The notes under the pieces were generated by a model. The model saw only the letters and a program-made list of their open reading frames with translations. It ran no database searches and was not told where the DNA came from. From assembly GCA_948567375.1 (NCBI GenBank), contig OX419756.1, positions 54,290,552 through 54,354,551 on the forward strand: a stretch of 64,000 nt of DNA, given 5' to 3'. Positions 11,759 to 23,270 of this stretch are shown in pieces; position 1 is the stretch's first letter, and each line of letters starts with the position of its first letter. Made by a program: the position numbers and the translations under genes. This DNA is from Lunularia cruciata (lineage: Eukaryota > Streptophyta > Marchantiopsida > Lunulariales > Lunulariaceae).

Positions 11759-12114
11759 ATGTACATTCAACGTGAGCAAGTGAGAGTGTATTTGGTTTTT
11801 CACTTCGGAGTAGAGTTCATGGATATAGTAATGAATTTGCCATACCCAATGATTTTTCTTGTAGTGATTTACGATAGAGAGTGGGATTTGACAATTTACA
11901 TTTTGTTATGATGGATTTGAATGTCCCAAATCCTTTCCCTTTTAACACTCAAGTAGAAATTTGTTATGTAGTGAGACCAAAAGTGATGTTTAGAGATTTT
12001 GTGGTCAGGAATTTTGGTGAGGAATACTACCAACGAGTGGTAGCTTCTGAGGTTCCAATGGTAGTTCCAATAGTTCATGCGCCCTCCAGAGTGATCATAT
12101 TAACTCTCTATTGA
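11759..12114 (+). pseudogene. Leader reading frame upstream of gag in element 1, unknown function
   Basis: Two overlapping frames (about 11759-11911 and 11881-12114) together encode a peptide with no family I recognise. It contains EWDLTIYILL, then FRDFVVRNFGEEYYQRVV and VPMVVPIV, ending in LTLY and a stop. The same peptide, with the same final stop, recurs in element 4 at about 61719-62049, with many differences at DNA level. It lies between the PBS and gag, where most chromoviruses have untranslated leader. In this copy a frameshift and a stop near 11908 interrupt it. It could be a separate leader ORF or an N-terminal extension of gag. Confidence 0.45.
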
Positions 12115-12149
12115 AGTTAAGGGTATAGCAATTGAGTGTTACACCAATC

Positions 12150-13160
12150 ATGGATCCGTAGTTGCAGGAGTTGGTGCAAGGAATGCAAGGAATGCAAGGG
12201 ATGTTGAACAAATTTTGAGAGATTGAGATGACTATGGAGGCGTTACAAAGTCAATTGTAGACCCTCAGGAATGATCAAGCAATGCAAGAAGAAGAGCCAT
12301 CTCAAAATCCAATACCTGCGACTGAAGTACTTGGAGAGGCACCCGTGCCTACAAACCCTATCAATGATGAAGCCACATTACTACCCCGGATGAAGAAGAC
12401 CTACAACATCAAGCCTTACAAGGGGCAGCGTACAATGGGAGTAGTGGAGAATTGGATCTTGAGAATGAATCAATATTTTTGGTTGTTCTCAATAGAGATC
12501 ACTAAGCATGCTACAAGCGTGTTTGCATGTGTGTACTTGACCGATAAAGCCCTCACATGGTACGACGCTTGGGAACGATCCATGTTGGCCGAGAGAAGGG
12601 AGGTCACATGGATAGCAATGCAAGAAGGATTGTTGAAGAATTTCCAATTGGTGGATTTTGTGCAGATGGCCCGGATCCAACTATGGGGATTGAAACAAAA
12701 GAACAACATACAAGAGTATGTGGAGAAATTTCTGGACCTACAAGTCGCAATAACCAACATGAGCCCCGCAGAGGCTCTTGATAATTTCAAACAAGGGTTG
12801 AAGGAGCGGATTTGCCAAGAAGTCATGGTACAAAATCCTTGCATGATATTTGAAGCCATTGCTTGTGCGCAAAGAATAGCAAGAGCATTAGATGGAGGTG
12901 AAGGAGTAGTTCCACCTCAACATTATCGGGCAGAAATGCCACCCATGGGTGGACCAATACCGATGGAACTGGGCAACCTTTGGTTTTGAGACCAAGGAGC
13001 ACGACCGCTTCAAGGAGAACGGGGACGGGTAGAAGAACAGAGAGATGGAGTCCCACGAGGAGAAGGAACTCAAGGAGAACAACGCCTTTGTTACAATTGT
13101 GGTTGTATTGGGCATATATCTACCAACTATCGTGCTCAACTTCCCAAAGGCCCTTGACCT
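12150..13160 (+). pseudogene. gag of element 1, with degenerate zinc knuckle
   Basis: The frame from ATG 12150 has a TAG at codon 4 and more stops before 12282; an open stretch of 235 codons follows to 12989. It shows the retrotransposon gag fold region (TDKALTWYDAWERS, EALDNFKQGLKERI, PIPMELGN). After a stop and frameshift, a zinc knuckle at 13089-13130 reads CYNCGCIGHISTNY: the CX2CX4H part is present but the last Cys is Tyr. The nucleocapsid function would be impaired. Confidence 0.82.
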
Positions 13161-13379
13161 TCATATAGGCGATCTTTGAACAACATGGAGAGATGCATTG
13201 AAGAGGAGGAGGTGGAAATCACAAGTAAAACAAAGATCACCAGTAAATGTACCTTACGGCCTTATTGGCTCAATAAGGAAGCAAAAAAGTGAGGGAAGGA
13301 GGAAGACGAGAGCACAAAGGTACTGAAAGGAAACCTCACAATTGATTGTAGTGAATGGGGTCCTAGAAGGCAATCAAGT

Positions 13380-16300
13380 GAGAGTGTTAATAGATCTGGG
13401 AGCTACATAGAATTTCTTGTCTTGCTCTATTGCAATAAGATTAGGAATGGATCTAGAGAGATGAGAATGAAGAAGTAGAGTTACCTAACGGACAAACAGA
13501 GAGGATTGAATCATTACCCAAGTGGGTAACACTCTCTGTAGGAATATACAAGAAGCAATTGAGTGGCGAGTGATACAATTAGCTTGTTATGATGCAATCT
13601 TAGGTATGCCATGGATGGAGCATCACAACCCTATGGTAGATTGGAGGAAGAAAGTAGTGAGAACCCACCAATGGTCGATCATTAGGGTTAAAGAAAAATC
13701 ACATAGGCAAGAATTGCCTCTCTATGTCATAGGGACAACAACTATTTGTAAGACTGATAGGTGTTTCATGGGTCTAATAAGAGAAGTCTAGAGTGCACAA
13801 CTTGAGGGACAAATTCTTGAGAAATTGAAGGATGTCGTAAATGAGTTTCAAGATGTCTTTCTTGATGATCTACCCTAAGGATTACCACCAAAAAGGAGAG
13901 TAGATCATAAAATTGAGACACTCCCGGAGAAGACACCTCCTTGTAAGGCCCCATATCGCCTATCACCTCATGAGTTGGAGGAGTGCAAGAATAAAATTGA
14001 GGATATGCTGCAAAAAGGGTTCATCCAACCCACCGTATCACCATATGGGGCTCCGGTCTTGTTTGTGAAGAAGAAAGACGGTACAATGTGCATGTGCATT
14101 GACTATTAGGGTCTCAATCAGCAAACAATGAAGAACAAATACCCCTTACCTCGCATGGATGATCTATTCAAACAACTCAATGGAGCAAGATATTTCACCA
14201 AACTAGATTTGTGGAGCAGTTACAATCAAATCCAAATTGTTGAGGAGGATGTGTACAAGATTGCCTTTCAAACCAGGTATGGCCACTTTGAGTATCTCGT
14301 GATGCCTTTTGGTCTCACCAACGCACCTATCACTTTCATGAGTCTAATGAATGACATATTTTGTCCATATTTGGATAAGTCTGTCATCGTCTTTCCGGAT
14401 GACATCTTAGTATACAGTAGCACAATGATGGAACACAAACAGCATCTACGAGAAATCCTCCAGATTCTAAGACAAAATTGATTATATGCTAAAATCTCAA
14501 AGTGTGAGTTTGGCAAGTCTGAAGTAGACTACTTGGGGCATAGAGTAAGTGCAGAGGGTATTCAAGTATTGATAGATAAAATAGAGGTCATTCCAAAATG
14601 GAGTGCCCCAGAAGATCAGACTCAACTCAAGAGCTTCTTGGGTTCGACAAGATTCTATCGTCGATTTGTCAAGGACTTCTCCAAGGTTGCATAACCTTTA
14701 ATAGCACTGTTTGGCAAGGGAAAGAAATGGACATGGAGAACCGCACAAGAGTTAGTCTTTCAAGAATTGAAAGCCGCCTTGCTACATGCACCAATCTTGA
14801 AGTGGTATGACCCAAAATGTCCAATCAAGTTGGCTACAGATGCATTAGGTGTAGCAATTGGAGCAGTCCTACAACAAGAGTGGCATGACGGATGGCATCC
14901 CATTGCATATTCTCTCAAAAGTTGTTACCAGTAGAGCACAATTACCACACAACAGAATGAGAAGAGTTGGCCATCATCTTGACAACCAAGCATTGGAAGC
15001 ACTATATGGGCAAGAAGGCATTTGTGGTAGAGATAGACCACAAACCTCTAGTCTACCTCAAGATGCAGAAGGATCTATCTCGTCGCCAGATTTGATGGGC
15101 AGAGTGGCGACAACACTTCAACATGACAATCACCTACGTTGAAGGTAAGAAGCAACTTGCAGATGCATTCACCCGCATGCCAATGGCAAACAACTTGGTG
15201 GTCGAGGTTCAGATTAACCCTAAATTATGGCTAGAGATTCTAGTGGCTACAAAAACTGATCCACAAATTGTAGAGGGGCAATCATCCAAAGGCGTCACCA
15301 GTACCCAAGGACTCACCTTTCGTGATGGCAGATTATGGATTCCAAATGTCCCAGAATTGCGCACCACTATTCTAGCTGAAGGTCATGATTTGGCCATTGC
15401 AAGCCATGTTGGAGTGGACAAGACCTTGGATGTAGTCCAGCGCCATTACTATTGGCCCAAGATGAGCAATGATGTGATGGACTATGTGCATAGTTGCTTA
15501 CTTTGTCAACAGAACAAAGCTTCTAATCAAGCTCTTGTAGGGCTCCTACAACCTCTCCCCACTCCTACACAACGTTGGGAACAGGTGTGTATGGATCTCG
15601 TCTGTGAATTACCCAAGACCACATCAAGATTTGACTCCATCATGGTCTTTTTGGACCGGCTCAACAAAATGAATGATTCATGTACGCCCTACCACCAAGG
15701 AGGTGACCACTCCACAACTTGCTCAATTATACTTAGATGCAATCTTCTCTCACCATGGCTTGTCTCGAGTACTCATCACCAATAGAGGTACTCAATTCAC
15801 CAGTTTGTTTTGGCACACCCTCTTTGGTTTCTTCAAAACCAAGTAGACCATGTCCACAACTTACCACCCACAAACAGATGGACAAACAGAGCGGGCTAAT
15901 CGCACTATTGAAGACATGTTACGCGGCTTCACTTTAGAAGAGCAAGAGAGGTGGTACACCCTACTCCCGTTGGTGGAATTTGCTTACAACAATTCAGTGA
16001 ATGCATCCACCCAGGTCACTCCATTCTTCCTCATGTATGGTGAGCATCCCTTCACACCTTCCAGCTTGATGAAGATCCATCTGGTGGCTACTAAGGTTGA
16101 TGCAGTCAACACATTTATTTCTAGAATCCAACAAGGGGTGGAGAGCACTAAACACAAATTACAAATTGCACAAAATCACCAAAAGCAGTATGTTGATGCA
16201 CACTATAGGCACATAGAGTTCAATGTTGGGGATCAAGTGTGGCTATTGACAACCAACCTCACATTAGTGGGACCTTGTAAGCTCAAACCTCATTTTATTG

Positions 16301-16645
16301 GGCCTTTCTCAATTCTTTGTTGAGTTGGCACTATTGCCTATCACCTTGAGCTACCACCACACATGAAGATCCATCCAGTGTTCCATGTTTCCTCACTATG
16401 CAAATATGCTCCCCGATCATGCTTGGGTCATTCCACACAAGACATTTGACCTTGTTCGACACTCGTTGATGGTAACAAGGAATATGAAGTGGAGCGTATT
16501 CTCCAAAAATGCATACGTGGTACTCATCATCCACGGGTGGATTATCTTGTCCAATGGAAAGGTTACTCCCTCTATGAAGCAACTTGGGAACCCGTTGCCA
16601 ATTTGACATATGCATCGGTGTTGGTGCAAGCATTTGAGCAATAGT
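13380..16645 (+). pseudogene. pol of element 1: protease, RT, RNase H, integrase, chromodomain
   Basis: The protease core (VLIDLGAT then stop, about 13384) has DLG for the catalytic DSG. RT spans about 13899-14600 ([38 protein letters not shown]), RNase H about 14820-15180, and integrase about 15340-16320. The integrase keeps its HHCC zinc finger (ASHVGVDKTL to CLLCQQNK) and the STTYHPQTDGQTERANR block with the catalytic Glu. A chromodomain at 16481-16645 (YEVERILQKC, DYLVQWKGYS, EATWEPVANL) keeps its aromatic residues and is the best-preserved part. Frames shift several times; stops occur for example at 14107 and 14479. Confidence 0.88.
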
Positions 16646-16669
16646 TGCACAACGAGGAGATTACGTCTT

Positions 16670-16684
16670 AAAAGGAGGGAGGTT
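16670..16684 (+). other. Polypurine tract of element 1
   Basis: AAAAGGAGGGAGG directly precedes the TGTAATACC start of the 3' LTR and serves as the plus-strand primer in LTR retrotransposons. Confidence 0.8.
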
Positions 16685-17438
16685 TGTAATACCAAGAGCT
16701 AGCCATATGATCTAGATGTCAAATTTGGTTTGGTAACATCTGGAATGATGCTATACATGATGATCAAAATATATCAGATAGAATTATCACTAAAAGGGTA
16801 CTTCTACTAATAGGGTAGAAAACCGAAATAGATTTGAAAACCTTAGAACCAATAGCTAGACATATGATTTGAAGGTGAGAATTGGGTTGGTAACATTTGG
16901 AAGAATGTTACACATGATGGACTGAATAGATCAGAAAGAGGTATCACCAAAAGGGGACTTCTACTAAAAGAGTTTGAATCGAAATATGCTTGAAATCTTT
17001 GAAGGCAATTTTGGAGGCCTAAACGGATGAATTAGGCCTCAAAAATATGCAGATTCCTCCCCCAACAAAGGAAAGGTTGGCCTTCCCTCCCCCCTGCTTT
17101 GTCTCATCAAGAGCTTTCCAACGGTACCTCACCCACGTGATTTTGAGATTCTTACAAGAAGATTCTCTAAAAGATTCCCCTTAGTCAAAGCTTGTTTGAC
17201 CAACCAGATAGGACCAAGACCAACATGTCACCCATCCAAGTAAGTTATCCAAGGTGGAGCTTGCTGACATGTCATCTATCTATGTACCTAATCCTATGGT
17301 GGAGCTTCATTGGAGGAGATCCGCTTTGCCTATATAATAAAGAGAAGGTGCTCCTTTGGGGCATCAGAGTTTGAGTGTGAAAGTGTGTGTTTCTCATGGT
17401 GTGTTTCTCTTCAAGTCTCCTATCCTTGTGGTATTACA
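16685..17438 (+). repeat. Element 1 3' LTR (754 bp)
   Basis: It begins TGTAATACCAAGAGC and ends GTGGTATTACA. It is collinear with the 5' LTR, including the duplicated U3 unit and the TATATAATAAAG box near 17331. Confidence 0.92.
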
Positions 17439-17506
17439 ATAAAGAACAATGTTTAATGGTATAAAATAAAAAGATCTAAGAAAAGCAATTTTTGTAGCAG
17501 ACTCCT

Positions 17507-18093
17507 TGTAATCTTCCACGGTGAGAAAAAGAGGAGAAGAAACATAAAGCTTCACACTCAATCCTCCAATGCTCCAAATGAACACCATGACTTTATTATA
17601 TAGCAAAGAGGACTCCCTCAAAGGAAGCTCTGCCCTTGGATTAGATATAGGGATAGGTGATATGTTAGCAAGCTCTATCCTTAGATTAGTTGCATGCATG
17701 GGTTACATGTTGGTTCTAATCTTATCTTGTTGGTCAAACCATCTTTGACTAGAAGGAATCTTTAGAGAATCTTCTTGTATGAATCTCATAATCACATGGG
17801 TGAGATATCATTGGAAAGCTCTTGATAACACAGAAAAGGAGGAGAGAAAGGCCAACCTTCAGTCATTTGGAAGGGTGGGAGAATTTGTGCATTTTTTAGG
17901 CCTAATTCATCTGTTTAGGCTTCCAAGATTGGCTCTAAAATTCAAGTTATTTTTGGCTCTTGCACTATTAGCAGAAATATTCTTTTGGTGACACATTTAT
18001 ATGATCTACCTAGCCCATCATAGATAACATCCTTCAAGATGCTACCAAGAAAATTTTCACCTCTAGATAATATATCTAGCTATTGGTATTACA
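17507..18093 (-). repeat. Solo LTR of the element 1 family, single-U3-unit form (587 bp)
   Basis: The reverse complement begins TGTAATACCAATAGCTAG and matches the element 1 LTR, but it has only one copy of the U3 unit, as in element 4. No internal sequence adjoins it. The flanking 5-mers (CTCCT and CCTCT) agree at only three positions, so a target duplication is not convincing. A similar short motif, ATAAAGAA..ATGTTTAAT, lies outside both ends (17439 and 18141). Confidence 0.8.
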
Positions 18094-19560
18094 CCTCTTT
18101 GGCATATGTATATAAGGGCATAAAACAAGCATAACATGAATAAAGAATGATGTTTAATATGAGCTAAAGGAATGCAAGAGAACCAAAGAAGTACAATTTA
18201 TAGTACAAACATAGAAAAGTGCAATTTGCATGAGAACCAAAGAAATCCAATTCACACTATATACGTAAAAAATTGCAATTTATGCAACATACCTATATGG
18301 CTCTGAACAAGATCTATAGGGTATGAACAAAGTGAGTTTATAGTATTTGTGTGGTTTCAAACCCAATCCTAAAATCAAGAAGCCATGGCCATAACTTATG
18401 ACTCATGAGACATAAAAGGGTCATGCATTACAAACTCTCATCATATACAGATCACATTCAAATTTTCCAAAATGTTTTGTATGAAAACTAATATTTTGAT
18501 GAAAAATTTTCAAATTTTCAATAATTCATGTTGATAAAGAACTAAAATTTTAGAATTTTAAATTTATAACTTGAATTAGAGATGTTAATCTACAACCTTC
18601 CATATCTAGAATTTTTTTAAGCTAGATATATGAGCAATTTATATTCAAAAAGAATGAAAAAAAGGATTATTAACAAATATTTCAAAGCAAAGATATCAAT
18701 CAATTTAATTTTAAAATTTTAACTAATTATCAATTAGAGATCATCTTTGACTATAAAATTGGATCAATTGAAACATATCTAATAAATTTGAGTGTCAAAG
18801 ACAAAGAGTTGTTATCCATGTCCAAGAATAAGTCCAAGCTCTCACTACCATTAATGATGTCTTGTGTAGAGTTCTTGAACTACCACAATTAACTATTATG
18901 TTTTTATTTATGAAAAGTTTAAAAGCAACCATAACTAGTATTATTGTGGACTTATCTATGAGAATAATCATAAAGAACACTTTGTTCACTATGTTACAAG
19001 ATATTGTAACTTGGTCAAATAGATGGTATTATATATGACAAGTGACTACTTAACATACTAATAAATTACTAGGAACACTACCACCTAGGATAACAAGAAG
19101 GATGTGAAACCTCATCAAGTAGTACATAGTAAGATATAAGAGGTAAAATAGGACTAAGCTCATTGGATGGTTTTATATGAAAAGTAACTACTTAATATTA
19201 AATAAAGTGAGCAAGTTAGAAGACACCCATGTAGACATTATACAAATTGGAGAGAACTAAAAAAATTCCACAATATAACCTTATTTTGAGCAATATTTTA
19301 TTATATGACCTTGTTTATGTATGTTTCACAATATGACCCTATTTTAACAAAATTCTGCCCATGAGAGTACCAAATGAACAAGAGAGTTTTTTGTGTAATT
19401 GCATTAGTGGAAAGACCTCTCCACCTATAGCGGTGCACTAGTCCTATTTTGAAATAATTTCCTTTTAGATCTGGACCTCAACACCACCGTATCTTAGAGC
19501 TACATCGACACAGATGAAAATTAAGGCAGAATATGGTTGCATGTTTTATCCATGACCATG
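18094..19560. other. AT-rich spacer without recognised genes
   Basis: A short direct repeat with GAGAACCAAAGAA and a GTGCAATTT/TTGCAATTTATG core occurs at about 18178-18285. Nothing else is assignable; open frames are short and stop-rich. Confidence 0.4.
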
Positions 19561-19569
19561 AAGTGTGTT

Positions 19570-20080
19570 TCTAGAACATCTAGAATGTGCACACAAGAGT
19601 TCTTGTTTAATGTGAAAATTATTAGCAAACTCATGCAGCATAACCTAGTGCAACTTCTAAGGTGGTACCATGAGAGAGTAGCTTTTACTTGTGTACAAAC
19701 TTATGCAAGTCTAGATAGCAAAATGGGTGTCTAGATAGCCTCAATTTCAAACCTAGAAGAACTACTATAGCCTAGGACCAAAGATATACATTAGATATTG
19801 GGTGGGGTTGTAGCGGCATTGGTGTATCTCCACAAGGAATGGGAGCAACACACGGTGCACAAAGATATCAAGGCCAACAATGTGATGCTAGACAATGAAT
19901 TCAACATAAGGTTAGGAGATTTTGGGTTGGCCAGAGTTTCCAAGCATAATAATGCACTTGCCAACACCATTGTGGTAAGTACTCTTGATGTATAGCTCTC
20001 AAGATTGGACAATTAGGCAAAGCAACTAACAAAATAGATGTGTCCATTTTTGGAGCTATAGCTTTGGAGGTGGGCTGCAA
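19570..20080 (+). pseudogene. L-type lectin receptor kinase, kinase-domain pseudogene fragment
   Basis: Kinase subdomains can be read across frames: EFLFNVKIISKLMQHNLVQL (about 19597) as the alpha-C region, GGVVAALVYLHKEWEQ (19801), catalytic loop HKDIKANNVMLD (19858), DFGLAR (19918), and after frameshifts a GKATNKIDVSIFGAIALEVG segment (about 20015). This order and wording fit plant lectin-domain receptor-like kinases. The catalytic-loop HRD Arg is Lys, stops interrupt several blocks, and the lectin and transmembrane parts are absent. It is therefore a dead fragment, possibly moved here with other repeats. Confidence 0.75.
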
Positions 20081-20089
20081 TAGATAAGC

Positions 20090-22050
20090 ACTTGATACAT
20101 AATCAGAAATCAATGAGATTATTCTAGTCAATTGAGTCTAGAACCTATACAAATAAAACCATTTGATTGATGTTGTAAATAAGAACTTAGATACCATTAA
20201 AACACATTCAACTTGCAAAGGTATAAATTCATTGGAAATTGCCCCAAAGTTCTCTATATTTGAGTTTTGCTCTATCTAATTAGGTTTATCCTACACCAAA
20301 ACATTCCTTCAACCGTGCTCACCTTAAAAAATTGTTCTCACGTGTCCTCAATGGACATGAAAACATGGGATCAAGATCCAATATGCAAGCAAATAGTAAA
20401 GATGTCATTTATATACTTGAAATCTTAGGAAGAGGTAGAGAGTCACGATGGAATTTAAGTTGGTATGACAAAGCATGAATATCAATTCTTGATCCATACT
20501 CTAGTTTGAAGCTCTTTTCACTACCTCCTTGAATACCAATTAAGATAGATTCCTTGACCGGGTCATGTATACTAGAAAATGAACCATAAAGACAAAAGAA
20601 CACATACTCCTCAGACATTGAAGTTGTGGTAGGTTTAGTAAACTTGGTTGATTAATGAAGCACTTAAAACTATAGCAAAAGAGCCCACGAGGTAGAAAAC
20701 ACATCACATTGTCTGATTATAGGAGCTTACTCAAACCAAGATAAATAAACAAATAAGAAAAAATCTACATAAAAGGCAAGAAATATATCAATGATGACCT
20801 AGAAATGAGATGACTTCTCCATTGATCCAAGGGACTAATATTCTAATTTTTGAACTGTAAATATATTTGCCTTGTCATGTGACTATCACAAAAAAGATGC
20901 ATTTCTTTGTATTTCAACACCTAATGTCCATGACCCTATTTTTCTTTAACATGGCATTGCTTCAAGACCATAGAATCAAAAAATCCCTAATCTACAATGA
21001 ATTTAGCTCACTCACAAAAGACAAATAGTCATAATCTATATGGTCTATAATCCTCAATCCTTCAAAATTGGCACAAACTAGACTAAGTTTGATTACAATG
21101 AAGTTACTAAAAAGAGTAAAAATAAAGCTCTACAAGGATATTATCTATCATACAATTAGACCATACAAGCTTCATTTCATCCCACCTTGTCTAAATCAAA
21201 AAATAAAGAGCACTACCTATGTCAATCAAAGCAATGGTAGGTGAAACAAGAGTAATTGCTTGTCCATCTTTTGACAAGTAATGAAGTCAAATAATGATAA
21301 CCAATAGATTAAAACCACAATAACTTGGAAATAATCTCCAAGAAAGGAATAAATTGCACCAGAGAAACTTGAGCTCATAGGCAACAACAAACACAAGGAT
21401 TCCACTTATTAACCTAAATAATTAGCACATTATATAATCATTTATTGCATCAAGAGAAAATTGAGCTGATTAGTAATAGTGAACACAAGGAATTTGCTTA
21501 TTTAACCTGAATAATGAGCAACAAAGCACATTATTTAATCATCCATTAAACATATGAAGAAGCAAGAGAAGTCCACCTATGTATTTTTTGAACTCAATAC
21601 ACATGTGCTCTCTATTGGTCCTCTGATTATGCACTTTTTGCCCACACATTGTACATGTAAGAGCTCCCGCCAAGACTTGTTTTTGCTTTCATGTCACACC
21701 TTCTTGGGGCTACCATGTCGTCTTTAATTACAAGCAATTGTAATGTTAACCTCTCAAAGATTTTGGAGGGTGATGGGATGATAGGTATGAGCATAAAGCA
21801 CACAAAAATTTGAAATGGTGTACAAGGGAGAGACTAGTAAAATTGGTGAAATTTTCACTTTCAAGGCAAAAGCAATGGCATAACTATAAGGAAACAATAG
21901 AAATAGGTAGACTCCACAATTGTAATAGCCATTTTCATCATTTCATGATGTAGTGTCACAATTTATCTCTCACTTGATGACGTAGATACCGTAGTTCCAA
22001 TAAAGGAAATCATAAGAATCACTTAATAAATTTGAGACTTTTCTAACTCT
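20090..22050. other. AT-rich spacer without recognised genes
   Basis: No protein family, RNA gene or LTR could be recognised on either strand. An imperfect direct repeat (GCACATTAT.TAATCAT with CAAGAGAA) lies near 21423-21565. It may include flanks of the MULE fossil to the right. Confidence 0.35.
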
Positions 22051-22059
22051 CTATTGAAT

Positions 22060-23270
22060 TATTTCATGGGTAATTGTGTTAATGAGGTGGACCACTCTAT
22101 AGCAACAACTCCTCAATTGTAAAAGATTTCCATCTAATGATCGTGCTAATCATCTCAATGACAAGCTTCTCAAAAATTTGCAATTTCCTTAAGATTAAAG
22201 GTGACATTGCCAAATCAAAGACCAATAATAGCATAAGTGGCCCAATGACCATGAGGGATATTTTCAATGTATCTTGTTGTTGCAAAAATTTCTCCTCCAA
22301 TTCTTCAATGCTTCTTGGAAAGAGCTAGCGGTATCTGCATATGCACACGCCCAAAAAGCACTCTTACAATCAATCTCAAATTTGCTACCAATATTCTTCA
22401 CAATGTGAAAGCAATACTAACGGGTTGTGCAAGAGAAAGGACTTTGGCACATGCTTCAATTAAGCCCTTTTCTTTATTGTTAATGATTCATTTCTTGAAA
22501 ATTGATGTTTGGAGTTACTTCCTTCAATTGTGTAACAAACAAGCTCCATGTCTACTTGCATTCATTTGATGCCAATCCACAAGCTAGGATTATCAATTTA
22601 TTCTCAAAATCTATCCTTACCGCAAAAAAATTTGTTGGATGAAGGAAGTTATTTGTGAAGTTGCATCAACTGTCATAAACTTTTACATATGCATGAAAGC
22701 TTTGCATGGAGCTTCAGGACAAAAAAAATTCCATTCAAAGCATTGAATCATACTACCATTTTTCACAATTTCCACCCGTTTGAGAAAATAAATTATCTTG
22801 GGGTCCACCTCAATCAACCTCCACACATAGCTTTATGTGATCCAAAATAAATCATTTGTGCATCTATAGATTCTTGTAGCAATACTTGTTTTGCTTTTGC
22901 CGTAGTGCTATAACTAAGTTCAATGTTATGAGTCCTTTTGAAGTAGACTTGAATGATCTTTGGTTTCATGGTTGAATTGATCTCCAATGATCATTCTCAA
23001 AGTTTCTCAACCACCCATTTGTGATCAGATTGAGAACCTCTTAGTCTTGCATAATTTCCTTGCCAAGAATGATCTATGTTCAAGTACATCATTGATATTT
23101 CTTGTGTTAGTTTCTTGAAGATAGCTCAAAGATTTTAAGTGCAATCTGAATCTCATGGGGTCATACGACACTTTAGAACCATTCTTTTGTCATTGTGTGA
23201 CTTCACATCAAAACTATAATTTTTCTTTGCAATATGGTCTTGAGCAACAAGTTTGACATCATAGAAAGAG
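22060..23270 (-). pseudogene. Mutator-like (MULE) transposase pseudogene
   Basis: Reading the minus strand from about 23266 gives, in MULE order: a MuDR-like block DVKLVAQDHIAKKNYSFDVK with LKCR, then TMKPKIIQVYFKRTHNIELS, then a transposase core with FMTVDAT and RIDFENKLIILACGLASNE, then KGLIEACAKVLSLAQP, SAFWACAYADTASSFQEAL (about 22300-22365) and IPHGHWATYAI (about 22227-22271). The frame is broken by stops and shifts throughout. The C-terminal zinc finger and terminal inverted repeats were not found. This fits an old transposon, and no host function (FAR1/MUSTANG type) is suggested because the frame is destroyed. Confidence 0.72.

Larger units (their letters stand above)
10812..17438 (+). 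mobile_element. Element 1: full-length decayed Ty3/gypsy chromovirus
   Basis: Order: 5' LTR, PBS, leader frame, gag, protease, RT, RNase H, integrase, chromodomain, PPT, 3' LTR. The pol order RT-RNaseH-integrase plus a C-terminal chromodomain identifies a Ty3/gypsy chromovirus. It is non-autonomous: many stops and frameshifts are present in gag and pol, the RT box reads FPDD instead of F(I/L)DD, and the second integrase Asp is Asn (TNRGTQF). The two LTRs differ at roughly 12 of the first 140 aligned bases by eye, so insertion is old. The flanking 5 bp (CATAC and ATAAA) do not match, so no target-site duplication is visible. Confidence 0.92.

Noticed and set aside
12470-12859. 129-codon minus-strand frame inside element 1 gag
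   Set aside because: Complete overlap with the gag open frame and no similarity to any family; it is a shadow frame.
10807-17443. Target-site duplication for element 1
   Set aside because: The 5-mers at the ends (CATAC and ATAAA) do not match, so it is not claimed.
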